Of a stretch of 64,000 bases of DNA, positions 24,091-36,340 are shown piece by piece. The position numbers were made by a program, and so were the translations under genes. The stretch is from positions 25,090,379-25,154,378 of the forward strand of contig NC_040011.1 in NCBI RefSeq assembly GCF_000972845.2. Reading direction: 5' to 3'. The DNA is from Larimichthys crocea (Eukaryota > Chordata > Actinopteri > Sciaenidae). Position 1 is the first letter of the stretch, and every line of letters starts with the position of its first letter. The notes beneath the pieces are model-generated. The model did not search any database. It saw only the letters and a program-made list of their open reading frames with translations, and was not told the DNA's origin.

Positions 24091-24619
24091 CTTTTCATTG
24101 AAGCCACAATATAGAAAATGGACTTCATTTATTTCCAGCTGTGTGTTTGTGGTTTTGGGAAAAGTATAGCAACAATGCATAAATGCAGAGTCTTCCAGAG
24201 GACACTGTGGTTAATAAAAAAAATAAGAGTATTTGAAAATGTAAAATAAAACATGAAAGCTACACTAAGCCCATCTGTTTTCCTAGTCCTAGTTTTCTGA
24301 GTCATATCACACTGTAACTCTGGGCTTTCTATGTCTATTGAAGCTGTTGACACAAAGGTCACATTTATAAATGTGTCTGCTGCACCTTTTCTTTTAGTTA
24401 TTTTCAGTGAGTTTGTTCCAGCAGGTGTATGTCTACTCGTACAAATTCGTAATTCTGAACAAAAGGAGGGACAGAATGTGGGAAGAGAAGACAAAGAAAA
24501 CAACTAAGTGAAAATCGTAAAAACTGAGAAGAAGCTGATTTGGCTCATTAAAAGCATTCTTGGTTGTGTGATAAAGAGAAAATGGCAGCACCTGGAAGGG
24601 AGCACATAGCCTCTAATAT

Positions 24620-24646
24620 AAAAAAAAAAAAAAAAAAAAAAAAAAA
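24620..24646 (+). repeat. Poly(A) tract, about 27 bases
   Basis: An uninterrupted A run. It might be a retroposon tail, but no retroposed sequence is recognisable just upstream and no target duplication is evident. Confidence 0.85.
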
Positions 24647-25776
24647 CAGGAACCTACACAAAGACAAAAAGGAACTGCAGACCGGCAAAAACAAGACCAT
24701 ATTTCTACATGCATCTGCATTTCATCATTTTGTACAGTACTGTAAAAATTTGTGGACCCCTCTGGCAGGTTTACTTGGTCGAGATTTATGGCTGACAAAA
24801 TTAAAAACAGGTTGCAGCACTCAAAATACTTCTTACAAAGAGACTTGTTATTTATATAGTTATTTAAACTTTTTTACTACAAAGAAGTTTGGTCTTCTAT
24901 ACAGTGTTCTCTCTTGAATTATTAGTGTGAGCCTGCAACACTATAACATACTACCGTAAAATATACTTCCAGTTCTCCCTGGCATGCCCTGCCCTTCCTG
25001 TGAACCCATGCTAAAAAAACCTCCCCATGACTCCAATCATATTGAAGGAACTCATGACTCCAGTCACATTTATGTGTCGCCTCCCCCTGTGTTACATCAT
25101 TCATGTGTGAAACAGTCTGTTGGTGAAATCTTCTGCATTGTCTGTCTTTCCCCTTCTGCAGCAGAATAAACACAACTCTTCTGCTCTAGATGAGATCTGC
25201 CACAGACTCTGATTGACTTTTCTATGACACCAGCTGATTCAACCAAATGACAAAATAAGCTTGCTGCAAAAAAAAAAAACTGTGACCCACATAGAGTGAG
25301 TGAGAAAGTATCGATGGCGTGTTTGGCAAATCATTTAACCTTTTAACTGTGGAAACAGCACTGAGTACTCCAAGAGTACTCCATTTAATGACTTTTCTGG
25401 AGCAAACACACCTTAAAGCCTTATTCAACATACAGAAGAAGACCTTTTGTTCTTAATATGCCTCAATCTTTTAGTTTAAGTTTTATTTTACGATGTAATA
25501 CACATTACATTGCTGAATGCTTGTGTTTCTGAGCAACCAATTTATCGATAACTGTCTTTTAGCATCTCTGGGTATATGAGGCACATAGGACTTGTATTTT
25601 GAATCAATGCAGGACTGCGTAAGAGTTATATTGGATTTTTATGATTTTTTTTTCATAGACGAAAAGAATTACCCTGATATATTAGATATTTCATTTGTTA
25701 CGTGAGCCAGAAATACCAAACATCAGCAATTTCTCAACTCATTTTCATTTCGTTTATCAAATCATCATGTATGTAC

Positions 25777-27269
25777 TAGGGATGCAAATTATCGATTAAT
25801 TCATTAATCGTTAGTTGATTGACCTTATCGGTCGATTAACGGTTAACTAATAAACGGCTGTTTTCCTGAGAACATACATTTCTTACAGTGTCTTTTAACA
25901 TAAAGCAAAATATTGCTTATATACTGAATAAAAAATGCATGTTATATTCCTGAACTAATGTTTCATTGTACCAGTTGGGATACGGTACAGATGCATAAAA
26001 AAAAAAAAAAATTGTGCAGTGGCTCACCTGTTGCATGTGAAACATTAAGCAACATAAAATATTTTTTAAAGCTATACAATATGGGCTCAGCCTACACAAC
26101 ATTAAGCCTACATATAATTATCTGGTAAAGAACACATGAAAAACTTGAAACATTAGCAGCAGCACTTATAATCTCACTTGTTCTGAGAAAGGTCACAGTA
26201 AGATTACAAGCCCTGGAAACTTACAGTAACATGTAGTACTGAACACAACTTAAATCATCCCTGAGGAAGGTGACAGGAAAATTAGAGGGCCTCTAGAAAC
26301 TTCACCCAGAAATTTTGAGTGACGAGCGGGCTGAGCATGTTTATTTACACACAGGAGCAGATAGCGGTGACGCGCTATCAGGCTACGTTTACACATAGCC
26401 GGGTATGTTGAGAAACAAATATTTCCCTCCCTCCGTTTTCCAAAATAACATCGTGCACATAGCATCGTTTTCAAAAAAGTTTACCCGCATAAATACGCCA
26501 TCAAGTGCCGTCATAACTACGCCAAGCCTATGGGCAGCAGTGTAGGAAGAAAGAGAATCCTCTGCAAGCCAATCAGAATAATGCTTCCATGATCATCGTC
26601 ATAGCAAAAGGTAAACATTGGTCACACTTTTGGCGCGTTAGCTGCCTAAAACTCAGTTTATCTGAATTTACACGCAAACGCAAAACCGTAGTTTTCCAGA
26701 ATCTCCACTCTAGCCAGAGTTTTTAGAAAGATTCGTTTTCAGAGGCGAATTCACCGTTTGCGTGTAAAAGATAGGTACAAACGAAGGGAAATGTCTCCGT
26801 TTTTAAAAATACCCGTGTACGTGTAAACAGGGCTTCAATTAGCATGTTAGCAATCAGCATGTATTTCATTCTTAGTGGCTAATGCTAATTGCTAGCGCGT
26901 CAGCACGGCTGCAGGTTTTGAAGGTGGTATCTTAGTGAACTCGTAGAGCTGCTGAACTTAAACGTAGCACCGCAGAGTTTACACTGAGCGTCTTTGTCAT
27001 CATTACTTAGTTTGAAATGCTCCCATACTCCACTCCGTTTTGACCGCCTCATGTTTGTGTGCCAGGTCTGTCGCCGCGTTACGTTCAGGTACGTTCGCTG
27101 TGGCCTAGATTAAGCACTGGCATCCTCAACTGGCGACACCATGACATTTCACTAAAAAAAATAACCTGTGGAAAATGGCCCTAGATTCAGTTAACCCGAT
27201 TAATTTAATATAATCGATTAAGTTATTTTCAACGATTAACCGATAGTTGATTAACCGTTTACATCCCTA
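25777..27269. mobile_element. Non-autonomous hAT-like DNA transposon, 1,493 bp, with 8-bp target duplication
   Basis: The ends are inverted: TAGGGATGCAAA on the left and, on the minus strand, TAGGGATGTAAA on the right. Each is followed by shuffled GATTAAC/GTTAATC words (subterminal repeats). The flanks are GTATGTAC (25769-25776) and GTACGTAC (27270-27277), an 8-bp duplication with one mismatch; 8 bp is the hAT signature. No transposase frame is present, so it would have been moved by a related autonomous hAT. It carries a second inverted-repeat element at 26380-26835. Confidence 0.75.
26380..26835. mobile_element. Nested inverted-repeat DNA element, about 456 bp
   Basis: Left end AGGCTACGTTTACAC and minus-strand right end AAGCCCTGTTTACAC continue into matching words (CGGGTAT, AAAACGG/AAAC, TTTCCCT), giving an inverted repeat of about 50 bp with mismatches. 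It lies wholly inside the hAT-like element, so it inserted later or is a lineage-specific part of it. The flanks GCGCTATC and CAATTAGC show no duplication. Higher CG content than the surroundings is visible. Superfamily unassigned. Confidence 0.55.
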
Positions 27270-27277
27270 GTACGTAC

Positions 27278-30200
27278 ACATTAATATTGTGATATTACAA
27301 AGGATTTTATCCAAATTTATTGAATACTGAAGTTATGTAAAAACTGTCTGTCGTTCATCAGCATGAGGTATGTACACCACGGAGAGGTGCAGCAATATCT
27401 TTGTGTGAAAGAAATATACATATTGATTAGTTCTTTACTGTCATTGTGGTGAAAACAAGATACATTCTTTGAGCTACAAGGCATTCTCAGCTGCCTATAG
27501 TGACAGTGAACATTTGTTTGTTCAGGCATTGCGATCGTGAGGTCAACACTGTTGTTGACTGAGGAGAGACATTGTTTACCTTACATAATTGGTAACACTA
27601 GCCAGCAGTGAGACTGAAAGAAAGATGGTTCATGTGCAGATTCTCCCCAAGTGAACTACCTTATCTCTACCTCTGGGAATTAAATCTATAATAGCGGCAA
27701 GAACACACAGATATTGTCTTTGATGGAGTTGTTGGAGACTGTCTTTGGCAGGAGAAAAATGAGCCCTTTAGCCGGCCAGTGCGAGGTTCCACAGGCCATG
27801 TTCTATTAGAGACACCACCAGCGATTTAGCTGAAGTACTGATATTAGTTAATTTGGAGCCCCTTTGTATCTGTGCCAGATTGTAAATCCAGACCATTTAG
27901 TGTCACCCCAACAGATGAGAACTTGGAGCAACACCTTTCTGTCTTAAGGGCCCTCTTCCTTCTACTGCTCATAATGCAATTAATTAGAAAGCCCTTTTTT
28001 AATTAGACGATGCACTGGCCCTGATTAAAATTAGGCTTATTGGGTGAGCATTTCCACATAACACACGCACCCACTGGAGACATCATTGCATGCATGTCTA
28101 CACAAAGACAACCTTCTTGTGCAGCATTTTGTGTATAGCAGGGCGGTACATGAGAGAGAAAGCTGAAAGCATGTGACTTTTTCATTGGCAGGACTGTTGA
28201 TATGGTGCGAGGCTGGCAGGTGTGAAATCTGCGCCGCACAGCTTCCATGTTTTAGCCATGTGACCTCCAACCAGTCCAGACAAGCAGCGCCGCAGGCTAC
28301 AGCAAGCTAATCAAAAACAGCAAAGACCAAACAAGGCTACCTCTACGAGACTGTCTCAAAATAACAGGATTATAGTTTATCTCTCACCAGCCAGTTATTT
28401 GATGCTGGAAGCATTTAAAGTACCTTCCATCAGGTAACACACACAGCCAGAAAGAAAGTGAGCAACTGAAACTGGGACCTGTGTACTGTAGCGCAACATA
28501 CAATAGTATCAGAGCATTATTGCAAAACTAGAGAGGACAGGTTTCTTTATTGTGTGATGATGATACTGCAGTGAGGTGGTATTGTCAGTACCTGGAAGCA
28601 GACTGGTTCTTCTCCTCTTCTTGCCATTTTCAGCAGAGTTTTCCAGGGAAGGACACTCTGTCACCAGCGGCCCACTTGAGCTGTTTAAGTGGAGAGGGTC
28701 GCTGTTGGTGGTTGGGTCAAAGGGCAGAGCATTCAGCCCTAAGAAATGACAGAAAGAACCAGGTTAGATGAGACAACACAGCTATACCTTTCACAAGGTG
28801 CCTTAAAGGTGTGAAGATCCAAGTTATCTTTCCTAGTTGTGAAAAATTAACCATTACATTATTATAGCTATAACTCTTAACTGAGCCAAGTTACTTTTAA
28901 GTATTGATATTTCTTGTAATGATATGTTATGTTGCTCCCTGTTATCACTTAAAATTATGTTATAGAGAAAAAAAAGTCTGTGACGATATCTCATTAAAGG
29001 TCAGCCATTAGGCAAAGAGACAAGAAAAAAAAGGAAGCAAAGGAAAAGAACAACCTGAAAACTTGGATAATACCAAAGAGGCTCTGAATACAAATGTATT
29101 ATTTCTATCCTGAGATGCTTGGGTTTCTAGATCTTGCCTCAAATGTATTATTAATGTGAGCAGGCCATCTGCACGTACATGCACAGGCACATGCACACAC
29201 ACCACACACACACACAGACATAATATGACTCCTTAAAATATAAAAGAGCCTGGGCTTTAATGCAAATCAACCAAATCTGCCTAATGGTTTTGAGCCCGCA
29301 TTCTGTTCTATAAATATAATTTTCACCTGCTCATCTTCTTATTATTCTGTTCTTTCAATAGTCACACACGGAATAGAGCAACGAATGAAGTCCTTGAGTA
29401 ATGGCCACAACAGTGATGTAGAAGTTATTACCAAACCCAGAGGAACCACAAGAATATCAGCCTTTGCACCTCTTATGAGAAAACTTAGGGAAATGTATGC
29501 TTGTTTGTTTGTTTATACTGTAATTCTGAAGGGGGTTTGGAAGACACCAGTCCCATACTAATGTAAAATGCATAGCAAATTACGAAACATTTTCTGCATG
29601 TCTATAGTTTTCAATGGACAATCTGAATACAGAAGATCTGGATGAGGTCAAGGAAATCATCCTGTCTTAGTCTCTGTCAGCTTAACTGATCACTCACAGG
29701 AGGATGAGGCACAATTACATGTATCAAGTTCACTCCTGTTTACAGCAAAACCTGCTTTTTTGTTCATTGTCCTTGTGTGTTTGTGTTAAAGAGTGACTGA
29801 CTTTTGTCACTCTCAGATCTCAGACATGATGATGAATTTGACAATTATGAGATGGGTGATGTATCTTTTTTGCATTTTTCATTAAAACATTTACATAATT
29901 GATCTGATTATGGCATTGAAATGAGAGGTCAATATTAGTCATTCAAATGTATTTTCTGTTCCCCTTTTGACATTGGCATCCATCTCCAGGGCTCATTTTG
30001 GTTATTGTTTAATCAATAATGTGAAAATCCTGTTTAGAAAGTATCATTTGCACCATTAATGTTTCTTTGACCCATTGTTTGTTTTTATGTGCTTAGACAG
30101 CCTCAGGTGTTATTGTAAAATGGTCAGCAGCTTGTCTGATTTTTCTTTCCAATGTTCTCTCTACTTTAACAGAGGCAACCGTGTGTGAATGTATTATCTT

Positions 30201-31040
30201 GCAAAGGGAGACAAAAAACATTGAAAGCATCTGGACACAAAATCTAAGTGAAAATGGTGAAAATGTATACAAGATGTGGATCTTGTATTGGAACAGTAAC
30301 TAGATTTGATACAGTTTTATTTATGTCACAAACATACACAGTGAAACTCGATTTTTCCTTCCCTCACAGGAGGAACACACACCTTCACAGTATAGTATAG
30401 ATAGTAAAGTCGTTTATCAGTACAACTTGAATACACTGGCTTTCACTTGCATTCCCATTTCAGCGAGTATCCTGTTTACTTCATGGTTGGTTCTTCTGTA
30501 GCCTTACATGTATACTTTTCTGCAAATGTGGCAACATCTTTCCAGATTTAAATTAATCCTTAATCCATACTGCATTCATTTACACCTGAATTTGTCCAAT
30601 TCTAAACAGAAATAAATGCTCAAATAAATCGGGCTCACACACAACACGTACAGTGGTAAAACATAGCCTAAGGGCATGTTTTGTTTTTTTCTCTTCAATC
30701 CCCTTTTCTTTCTGTGTAACCAATGTACATCAGGATGCACAGATAGTTGCCAGCAGATGCTGACATGAGATTGGCTTCATGCATTTATGGATGCGGTTCA
30801 GCCTCTAAATCACTGTTATGTCTCATTCTATATATTGAACAAGAGCAGGCCTATAACATGTTTACAAGAGTTTAATAGCCACCTTCATTAAGCTGAATCT
30901 CTTCCCCATTCACTATTAGACAAGGATGGATGGAGCGTTTCTCTGCATGGTATTTCACCAGTCAGTCTTTGTGTTGCAGTGCATTTTTGTGGGGTTTCTC
31001 CTCTATGTACATGTGGATTTTTTTAAGTTCCTCCATTTAT
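27278..31040. other. Intergenic, possible conserved non-coding patch at 27975-28030
   Basis: No coding frame is convincing. At 27981 and 27999 the homeodomain core TAATTAG occurs twice within 26 bp, with ATTAAAATTAGG following at 28023. This is a pattern seen in developmental enhancers but also expected in AT-rich DNA. Confidence 0.3.
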
Positions 31041-31097
31041 CCATCCATCCATCCATCCATCCATCCATCCATCCATCCATCCATCCATCCATCCATC
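31041..31097 (+). repeat. (ATCC)n microsatellite, about 14 units
   Basis: Perfect tetranucleotide run. The minus-strand GGAT run resembles tails of some fish LINEs, but no LINE sequence adjoins it. Pro-Ser-Ile-His open frames here are artefacts. Confidence 0.95.
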
Positions 31098-32439
31098 GTT
31101 ATCTATTGTTTATTTCTGTTTATCTGTTTTGTCCTTCAGTAATCTGGTCCTTTCCTGCAGGGTGCAGGAAAGGGCTAACGGTTTAAGAAACACAATAAAG
31201 CTGTTGCTTATGCCCGTATAGTATAAATGGAAGAAAACTACAGTGTACAACTGAATCTTTGGGGCAGTCTACAAGGACTGTTGATATTAGAAGTATTAGT
31301 CAAAAACAATGTTTGTCTGCTAGAGCTAATAGTTAAAGTGAAGTCATATTTCTTCAGTTAGGAAGAAACAAGACAACAGTTAAAAAGTGTTATGTGGTGC
31401 ACTCACTATCCAGAACCTGAACACAACCACATGTGGTTAGCACGATTTATCTTGGCACACACGCATAATCCTTTTACAGTGCACAATAATCTGGAAAAAG
31501 ATCTGGAACAGACTATAGATTTAGCATTTAGATTAACATGCCACAGATGGAGTTGGATCCTGGCTACTCAAGATCTCTTTAGTCCATTTTACAGATTTTC
31601 TCATCCGCTTTGGTTCATATTTTTGAACACAGTCTTAAAAGTCAACTGTCACAACTGTTTCATGCTACAGCACAAGTTTATTGCATGTCTGCAACTCAAA
31701 ACTCATTCATGCAAATCCAAGTTATGGCCAGAATGAAAAGTTGTTTTGTCATCATGTGAGCAGTACGGGTCAAAATCTTAAGATCTTTTTTCTACATTTT
31801 ATACAATCAACCTTTTTTGCCAACTCGTGACTGCTTGCTGTATAAGAATGTTGTTTAGTCTAGCTGAGCGGTGTTATGTATTGCACTGAGGTTTGTAGAT
31901 TCACATTTCAACAGGAAGTAAACTGGGAAAAGTCAATATTGTATAAAACTGTGAGGGAGGATTGAACATCTATGTCTCATATGTTTTGATAACAAATGAT
32001 TTAGCATGAAATGACTAAAACAATGAAAGAATGTTGAAGTGCAGAGTATGTCAATTACTCTTTTGCACACGTGTCAAAATGTGCAATTTTCAAATGAATG
32101 AAAAAACTCAACTCAAAAACAAAAAACTAATCGTTCAAAGATTTTTTACTTCATAATTGATTCTCATTTAAGACTTGAGTCAAAGCAAATGAGAAAACCT
32201 GTAAAAACAAAGAGACATTTTCTTCATTAGCACAAGCCTAGCTTCTCCTCACTGAAAAATGTTCTGGGAGTGGTTCAACACTAAAATATACAATACCTAG
32301 AAAATGCTAGAAAAGATCATATTAAGTTCCTTTTTTAGTTAAAATAACATGTTTCAATGATGTATTGAGTCAGTAGTTACAATGTGTTTTCCTTTTAGGT
32401 TTATGTTCCTTATAGTTGTTGTTGTTGTCTTCTTTTATT

Positions 32440-32760
32440 CAATGCATTTTTCTGCCATGTCAAAACCCTGCACCTCTATTACCTACAATGCAACTTGACT
32501 GCAGATTTGGGGGTGTTATGTGAGTAGTGGATATTGTAGCCTCAAGCCCTGAACAGAGATGAGGAGTGATCTGCAGAGGGCTGTTAACTTCACTTCTTTC
32601 TAACTCAGCAACCCCAGATTTTCTTACAATTTATCAATCCGTTTTTCAGATTTTGCACAGCCACAAAAGCCTTTATGCAACTTTTTTCACATATGCAGTA
32701 ATACGCCACAGGACTATGTAAGTTTCCCTTTAGTTGGTAATCAAAATTGTTGCTGATTTT
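32440..32760 (+). repeat. Dispersed teleost repeat, copy 1 (pair with 49930-50220)
   Basis: Shares ordered blocks with 49930-50220: GGGGTGT..TATG..AGTAGTGG.TA.T.TAGC, then AACTTCACTTCTTT.TAACTC, then CCAGATTTTC. This copy also keeps the family start ATGTCAAAACCCTGCACCTC. Both copies are in the same orientation. No coding content; class unknown. Confidence 0.55.
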
Positions 32761-33489
32761 TTTTCCTGTAGACAGAATTAATGTTTAAGGGACTAATAAT
32801 TTCAGCTGTAAACTTGGACAGATGAGATAGGAAAAACTCCCGAAAAGGGATTTTAATGAACTGAAGACATCCATGTGTGCTCCTCCTTTAACTACAGCTA
32901 TGAAACAAACAAGAAACACTTTTTTAGCATTTGAGATAAGAAGTAGTGTCAGCAGGCAGAAACACGGGTGCAATTTCATGCCATAATGATTACCAAAATT
33001 GCAGCATGCCACCTGATATGCATAAACACCGTCGCAGCTGCGTCACTTGACTTCACATTCGGCATATAAACACACAAATTATTAGAAAATGAGAACGTCA
33101 ATGAAACGCCGTCATTTTTGCAAGTATTTGATCTAACCATCACCTGCAGAGCAAAGGTGCTGTAATCTAGAGTCTTCGACACTAAAAACATGTTTACCTT
33201 CAGTCCCCCCTGTAAACACAGTTCTTCAAATTGACTTCCCTTCCCTTTCCGGAAAGCAGAGTCCTTATCAAAACCTTCTCTGACAGTACATGTGAATACT
33301 AATGCAAATATTTCCGCATGCTTGAGCCTGCAGCTGTGTTTCTCCCCAAAAAAGTTCTCCACCTCTCTGCTGTCTGTGTAACACAACTGTCTGGGGTTAC
33401 ATCAAACACACCTCTGCACACCCTTTCACAGACTGCATCAGTCTGTCTTTCCTGAGATGTCTGGGGCCCATCACCATCCGTCTGTCTGG

Positions 33490-33492
<3 letters not shown>

Positions 33493-33534
<42 letters not shown>

Positions 33535-33562
33535 CTCTCGCTCTCTTCTCTCTCTCTCTCTC
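33493..33562 (+). repeat. (CT)n microsatellite with small interruptions
   Basis: CT run interrupted by TTGCTCTCG and CTTCTC. Arg-Glu open frames on the minus strand are artefacts. Confidence 0.95.
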
Positions 33563-34257
33563 TGGTGTCACATGACAAACTGAGCAAAGTGTCAGATCAT
33601 TTTCTGTTGCGGATTTGATATTGCTGCTGTCAGTCTACAGGCCGATCTCTGTCATCTTTTTATCCAAAACATTCAAAAGCATAAAAGGGTAACACGAGGG
33701 CAAAAAGATCTAAGAAAAAAAGAAAGAAGCTGTTTTCTATTTAATCCACTAGCGATACTCTGGCATGTTTATGCATGGTGTGGATGTGTTTTGAGCTACA
33801 GTCTGTATCTCTTTTCTCCATCTGTGCCCAGGCAGATGGATGTGTGTATTTCTTTTTCCAAAGGCCTTAACCTGAATTGCCTACACTGCAAGGCCTGGAC
33901 TGACTGGAGGTGGACAGGCATATTCTCTCAGGGAATCACAACCACTTTAAAAAGGGGGCAAGATGAGGTTATAGTGGTATACAGCCAGATCCAGATCTCA
34001 GAACAAATCCATTTGTGCAGTAGTATTATGATTATATTTCTTTTTAATTTTGAGAATTGCATTCCAAGTATTTTTATACCACAGATAGCATGATGCATGA
34101 AGTACTGCTGACTACAAACACAAGTAATGACTGAAATTCTTTACAATCCAATGAACAATTTTGAGTTTCTTGAGAGGGAAAGATTTTGTGTTTTGCAAAA
34201 AAGCAAATTTGATGAGTCATTTCCAAAGCATACATTCAGAAAGGCTATAAACTTACG

Positions 34258-34340
34258 TAGAGACCAGATATTTCCCTTAGCAGCTGTTGGAGACCGAAAC
34301 AGAGAGTGAATATTGGGGAGTGAATGATGGATGAATGTTG
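34258..34340 (+). repeat. Fragment of dispersed repeat shared with 40325-40555
   Basis: CCAGATATTTCCCTTAGCAG, GTTGGAGACCGAAACAGAG and GTGAATATTGG parallel the order of words in the longer copy at 40325. Only the first third of the family is present. Confidence 0.4.
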
Positions 34341-35320
34341 GTTCATGCCACAATCAGTAAATGAGTTACTGCTTGCTGCTATATGGCATTTGCAATATCA
34401 TCAGCATGCACCTTATAAGTGAGATACTAGGCTGCCCAAGAAAAGGTAACTTTTAGATATTCATACAGATACGTATCCATATCATGATTTTTGGTAAAAT
34501 AATTTCATGGAAATCTGAGGAAAACAATACAATATGAAGAAAACCATGAATATTTCAGAATATTGAATGTAACCTGAAAATATGGAATGACTCAAGTCTA
34601 AATTGAACATATACAGCAAGAAATTACATAGTTGAAGTTTAAGTGCATCTGGACACTTGTGAAAAATTGCTCCAACCTATCAGCACTATCTTTTTGCATG
34701 AAAGCAGAAATAGACACTTAGATACATTACATTTACAGGATGGAGACACACTTAAACTTAATCCAGAGAGAGGGATGACCAGAAAAGAAAGCCGCTTTAA
34801 CCACCAATCATTAAAAACACCATGTAGTAGTAATGGATCTAAACTGGCTAATGGGTATTACAGATCCATGGACAACACAGGATAATGTCTGGTGAATAGG
34901 ATATGCACTTTTATCAGTAACATGAGACTGCAAACATCAACACTCAATTTCTTAAAAAAAATCATTTAAAACATATAGAGTATTCCAGGAGCTATACATT
35001 GTCTTTATTTGTCTAGACTTACAGATGTGGGGTAAACAAGACTACAAGATAAAACGAGTCTACAGCCATGCAAGCAGCTCTGTGAACTTGGGCACAATGG
35101 TGCTTTGAGCTAAAGTTAGCATACATACCATACATACCATACATGTACTAAACAGAGTTTCACAATGTTCAGAGGGACAATGTTCAACTAAACATATTAA
35201 GATTAAAATCAAGATATTTTATTGCAGTTATTTTGTTTTAAACCATAGTAAATAAATGTGAATAAATGTTTCCATTGACTTTAACAGAATCAACGAAACA
35301 TGACAACTATTTTAATAAAC

Positions 35321-36340
35321 ATTTTCATTCATCATTCATCTTTTTGCAACCACTAATCATTGTCTAGGTCATGGTGGTAGCAGGATAAGAAACCTGTTAC
35401 GGGAATTTTAAAGAAAAACCTTTAAATAAGGAGGATCGGATTCAAAGCATCAAAGTTTAAGTTGAATTTATTGTTCTTGTACAAGAGGAGCGTTTCACAA
35501 TGCAACACACTAAAGGGGTTACAGAGAAAAAGGCTCCCAGAGGAGCATTAACAGTTGGTTCTTATACATTTTCCTGAAGATGGGCTGTCTCAACCCCCGT
35601 GAATTCTTAACAGTGAATTTGCATATAATGCCTTTAAACAGCTTACTTCAACATATCACCTAATGAGTAGCCAGTATGTCCCCAATCTTGATGTCATCTC
35701 CCTGACTCATTCTGTTCTCAAATTCCTCTATTTATTCATTAACCTGAACTTTACCTTACCCTGCCAGTCTGAGTAAAACATCAATAAAGGGAAGTGCCCT
35801 AAGGACATATAATGTAAGAACAAACATTGTATAAGTTAAAATATCCAACTAGCTGTGTAACCCTAATTTTTATAACAAAACCCCTGACATCCTTCTCCCT
35901 ATAGCAATCTTCTCCTTGGGGACCCCAAGACCACATGGGTCAAGTTGTCTTTCCAGGATGCTCTGGGACTGCCCTGGGGCCTCTGTCCAGTTGGACTGAC
36001 CTCTAAAAGTAGGTGTCCAAGAGGCAACATTATCTGATGCGTGAACCACCTCAACTGACTCCTTTCAATGTGAAGACCATTGAAACAAGCTTTGTCTGAC
36101 TGAGTTCCTTACTGAAATGCCTAAGGGCGATCCCAGCCAACCTGCAAAGGAAACTCATTTCAGCTGCCTGTATCTGCAACTTCATTTTTCCAGTCACTAC
36201 CTGAGATTCATGATCATAAGTGGAAACTGGAATGTAGATCGACCAGTAACTCTATCCCACTACACAGGGGGATAGTCCTGTCCTTCAAACCAGCTAGTCT
36301 AGGGTTTTGTATGGAATACCATGGCCTTAGACTTGAAGAA
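35321..36340 (-). pseudogene. Degenerate LINE 3' end, split by a solo LTR
   Basis: Read on the minus strand from 36340 downwards, broken frames give the C-terminal region of a common fish non-LTR retrotransposon ORF. VTGKMKLQIQAAEMSFL followed by RLAGIALR corresponds to the family's VTERTRSRIQAAEMSFLRR region. The nucleotide words TGGAAAGACAACTTG and TTGGGGTCCCCAAGGAG follow the same family further on. The LTR at 35395-35877 interrupts it, and the LINE resumes on the far side (35321-35394), ending in GATGAATGATGAATG-type tail repeats. Frameshifts and stops show it is long dead. The clade is not certain. Confidence 0.6.
35395..35877 (-). mobile_element. Solo LTR, 483 bp, with 5-bp target duplication
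   Basis: On the minus strand the segment starts TGTTATAAAAATTAGGG and ends TTCCCGTAACA, the TG...CA form with a 5-bp terminal inversion (TGTTA/TAACA). The plus-strand flanks are identical: AAACC at 35390-35394 and AAACC at 35878-35882. A TATAAG box (plus 35561-35566) precedes an AATAAA signal (plus 35467-35472) by about 90 bp in the minus-strand sense, the expected U3-R order. No primer-binding site, polypurine tract or gag-pol sequence adjoins, so it is a recombination-derived solo LTR of a retrovirus-like or Ty3-type element. No coding sequence is present. Confidence 0.72.

Noticed and set aside
23825..24180. Cys-Val-Arg-rich frames on the minus strand
   Set aside because: Translation of the interrupted CA repeat.
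30926..31186. Frames with repeated His-Pro-Ser-Ile
   Set aside because: Translation of the ATCC microsatellite.
31392..31736. 114-residue plus-strand frame
   Set aside because: No domain or transposase motif recognised; treated as chance.
31765..31795. GGTCAAAATCTTAAGATC, resembling the Tc1/mariner end at 4164
   Set aside because: Only about 15 bases match and no transposase or second terminus is near.
33299..33571. Arg-Glu repeat frame
   Set aside because: Translation of the CT microsatellite.
35883..35900. Purine-rich AGGGAGAAGGA (minus strand) next to TGTCAGGGG, looking like a polypurine tract before a 3' LTR
   Set aside because: The purine run aligns with the LINE sequence, and the AAACC duplication places the LTR edge at 35877. 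The LINE resumes on the other side, so this is a solo LTR and not part of a provirus.
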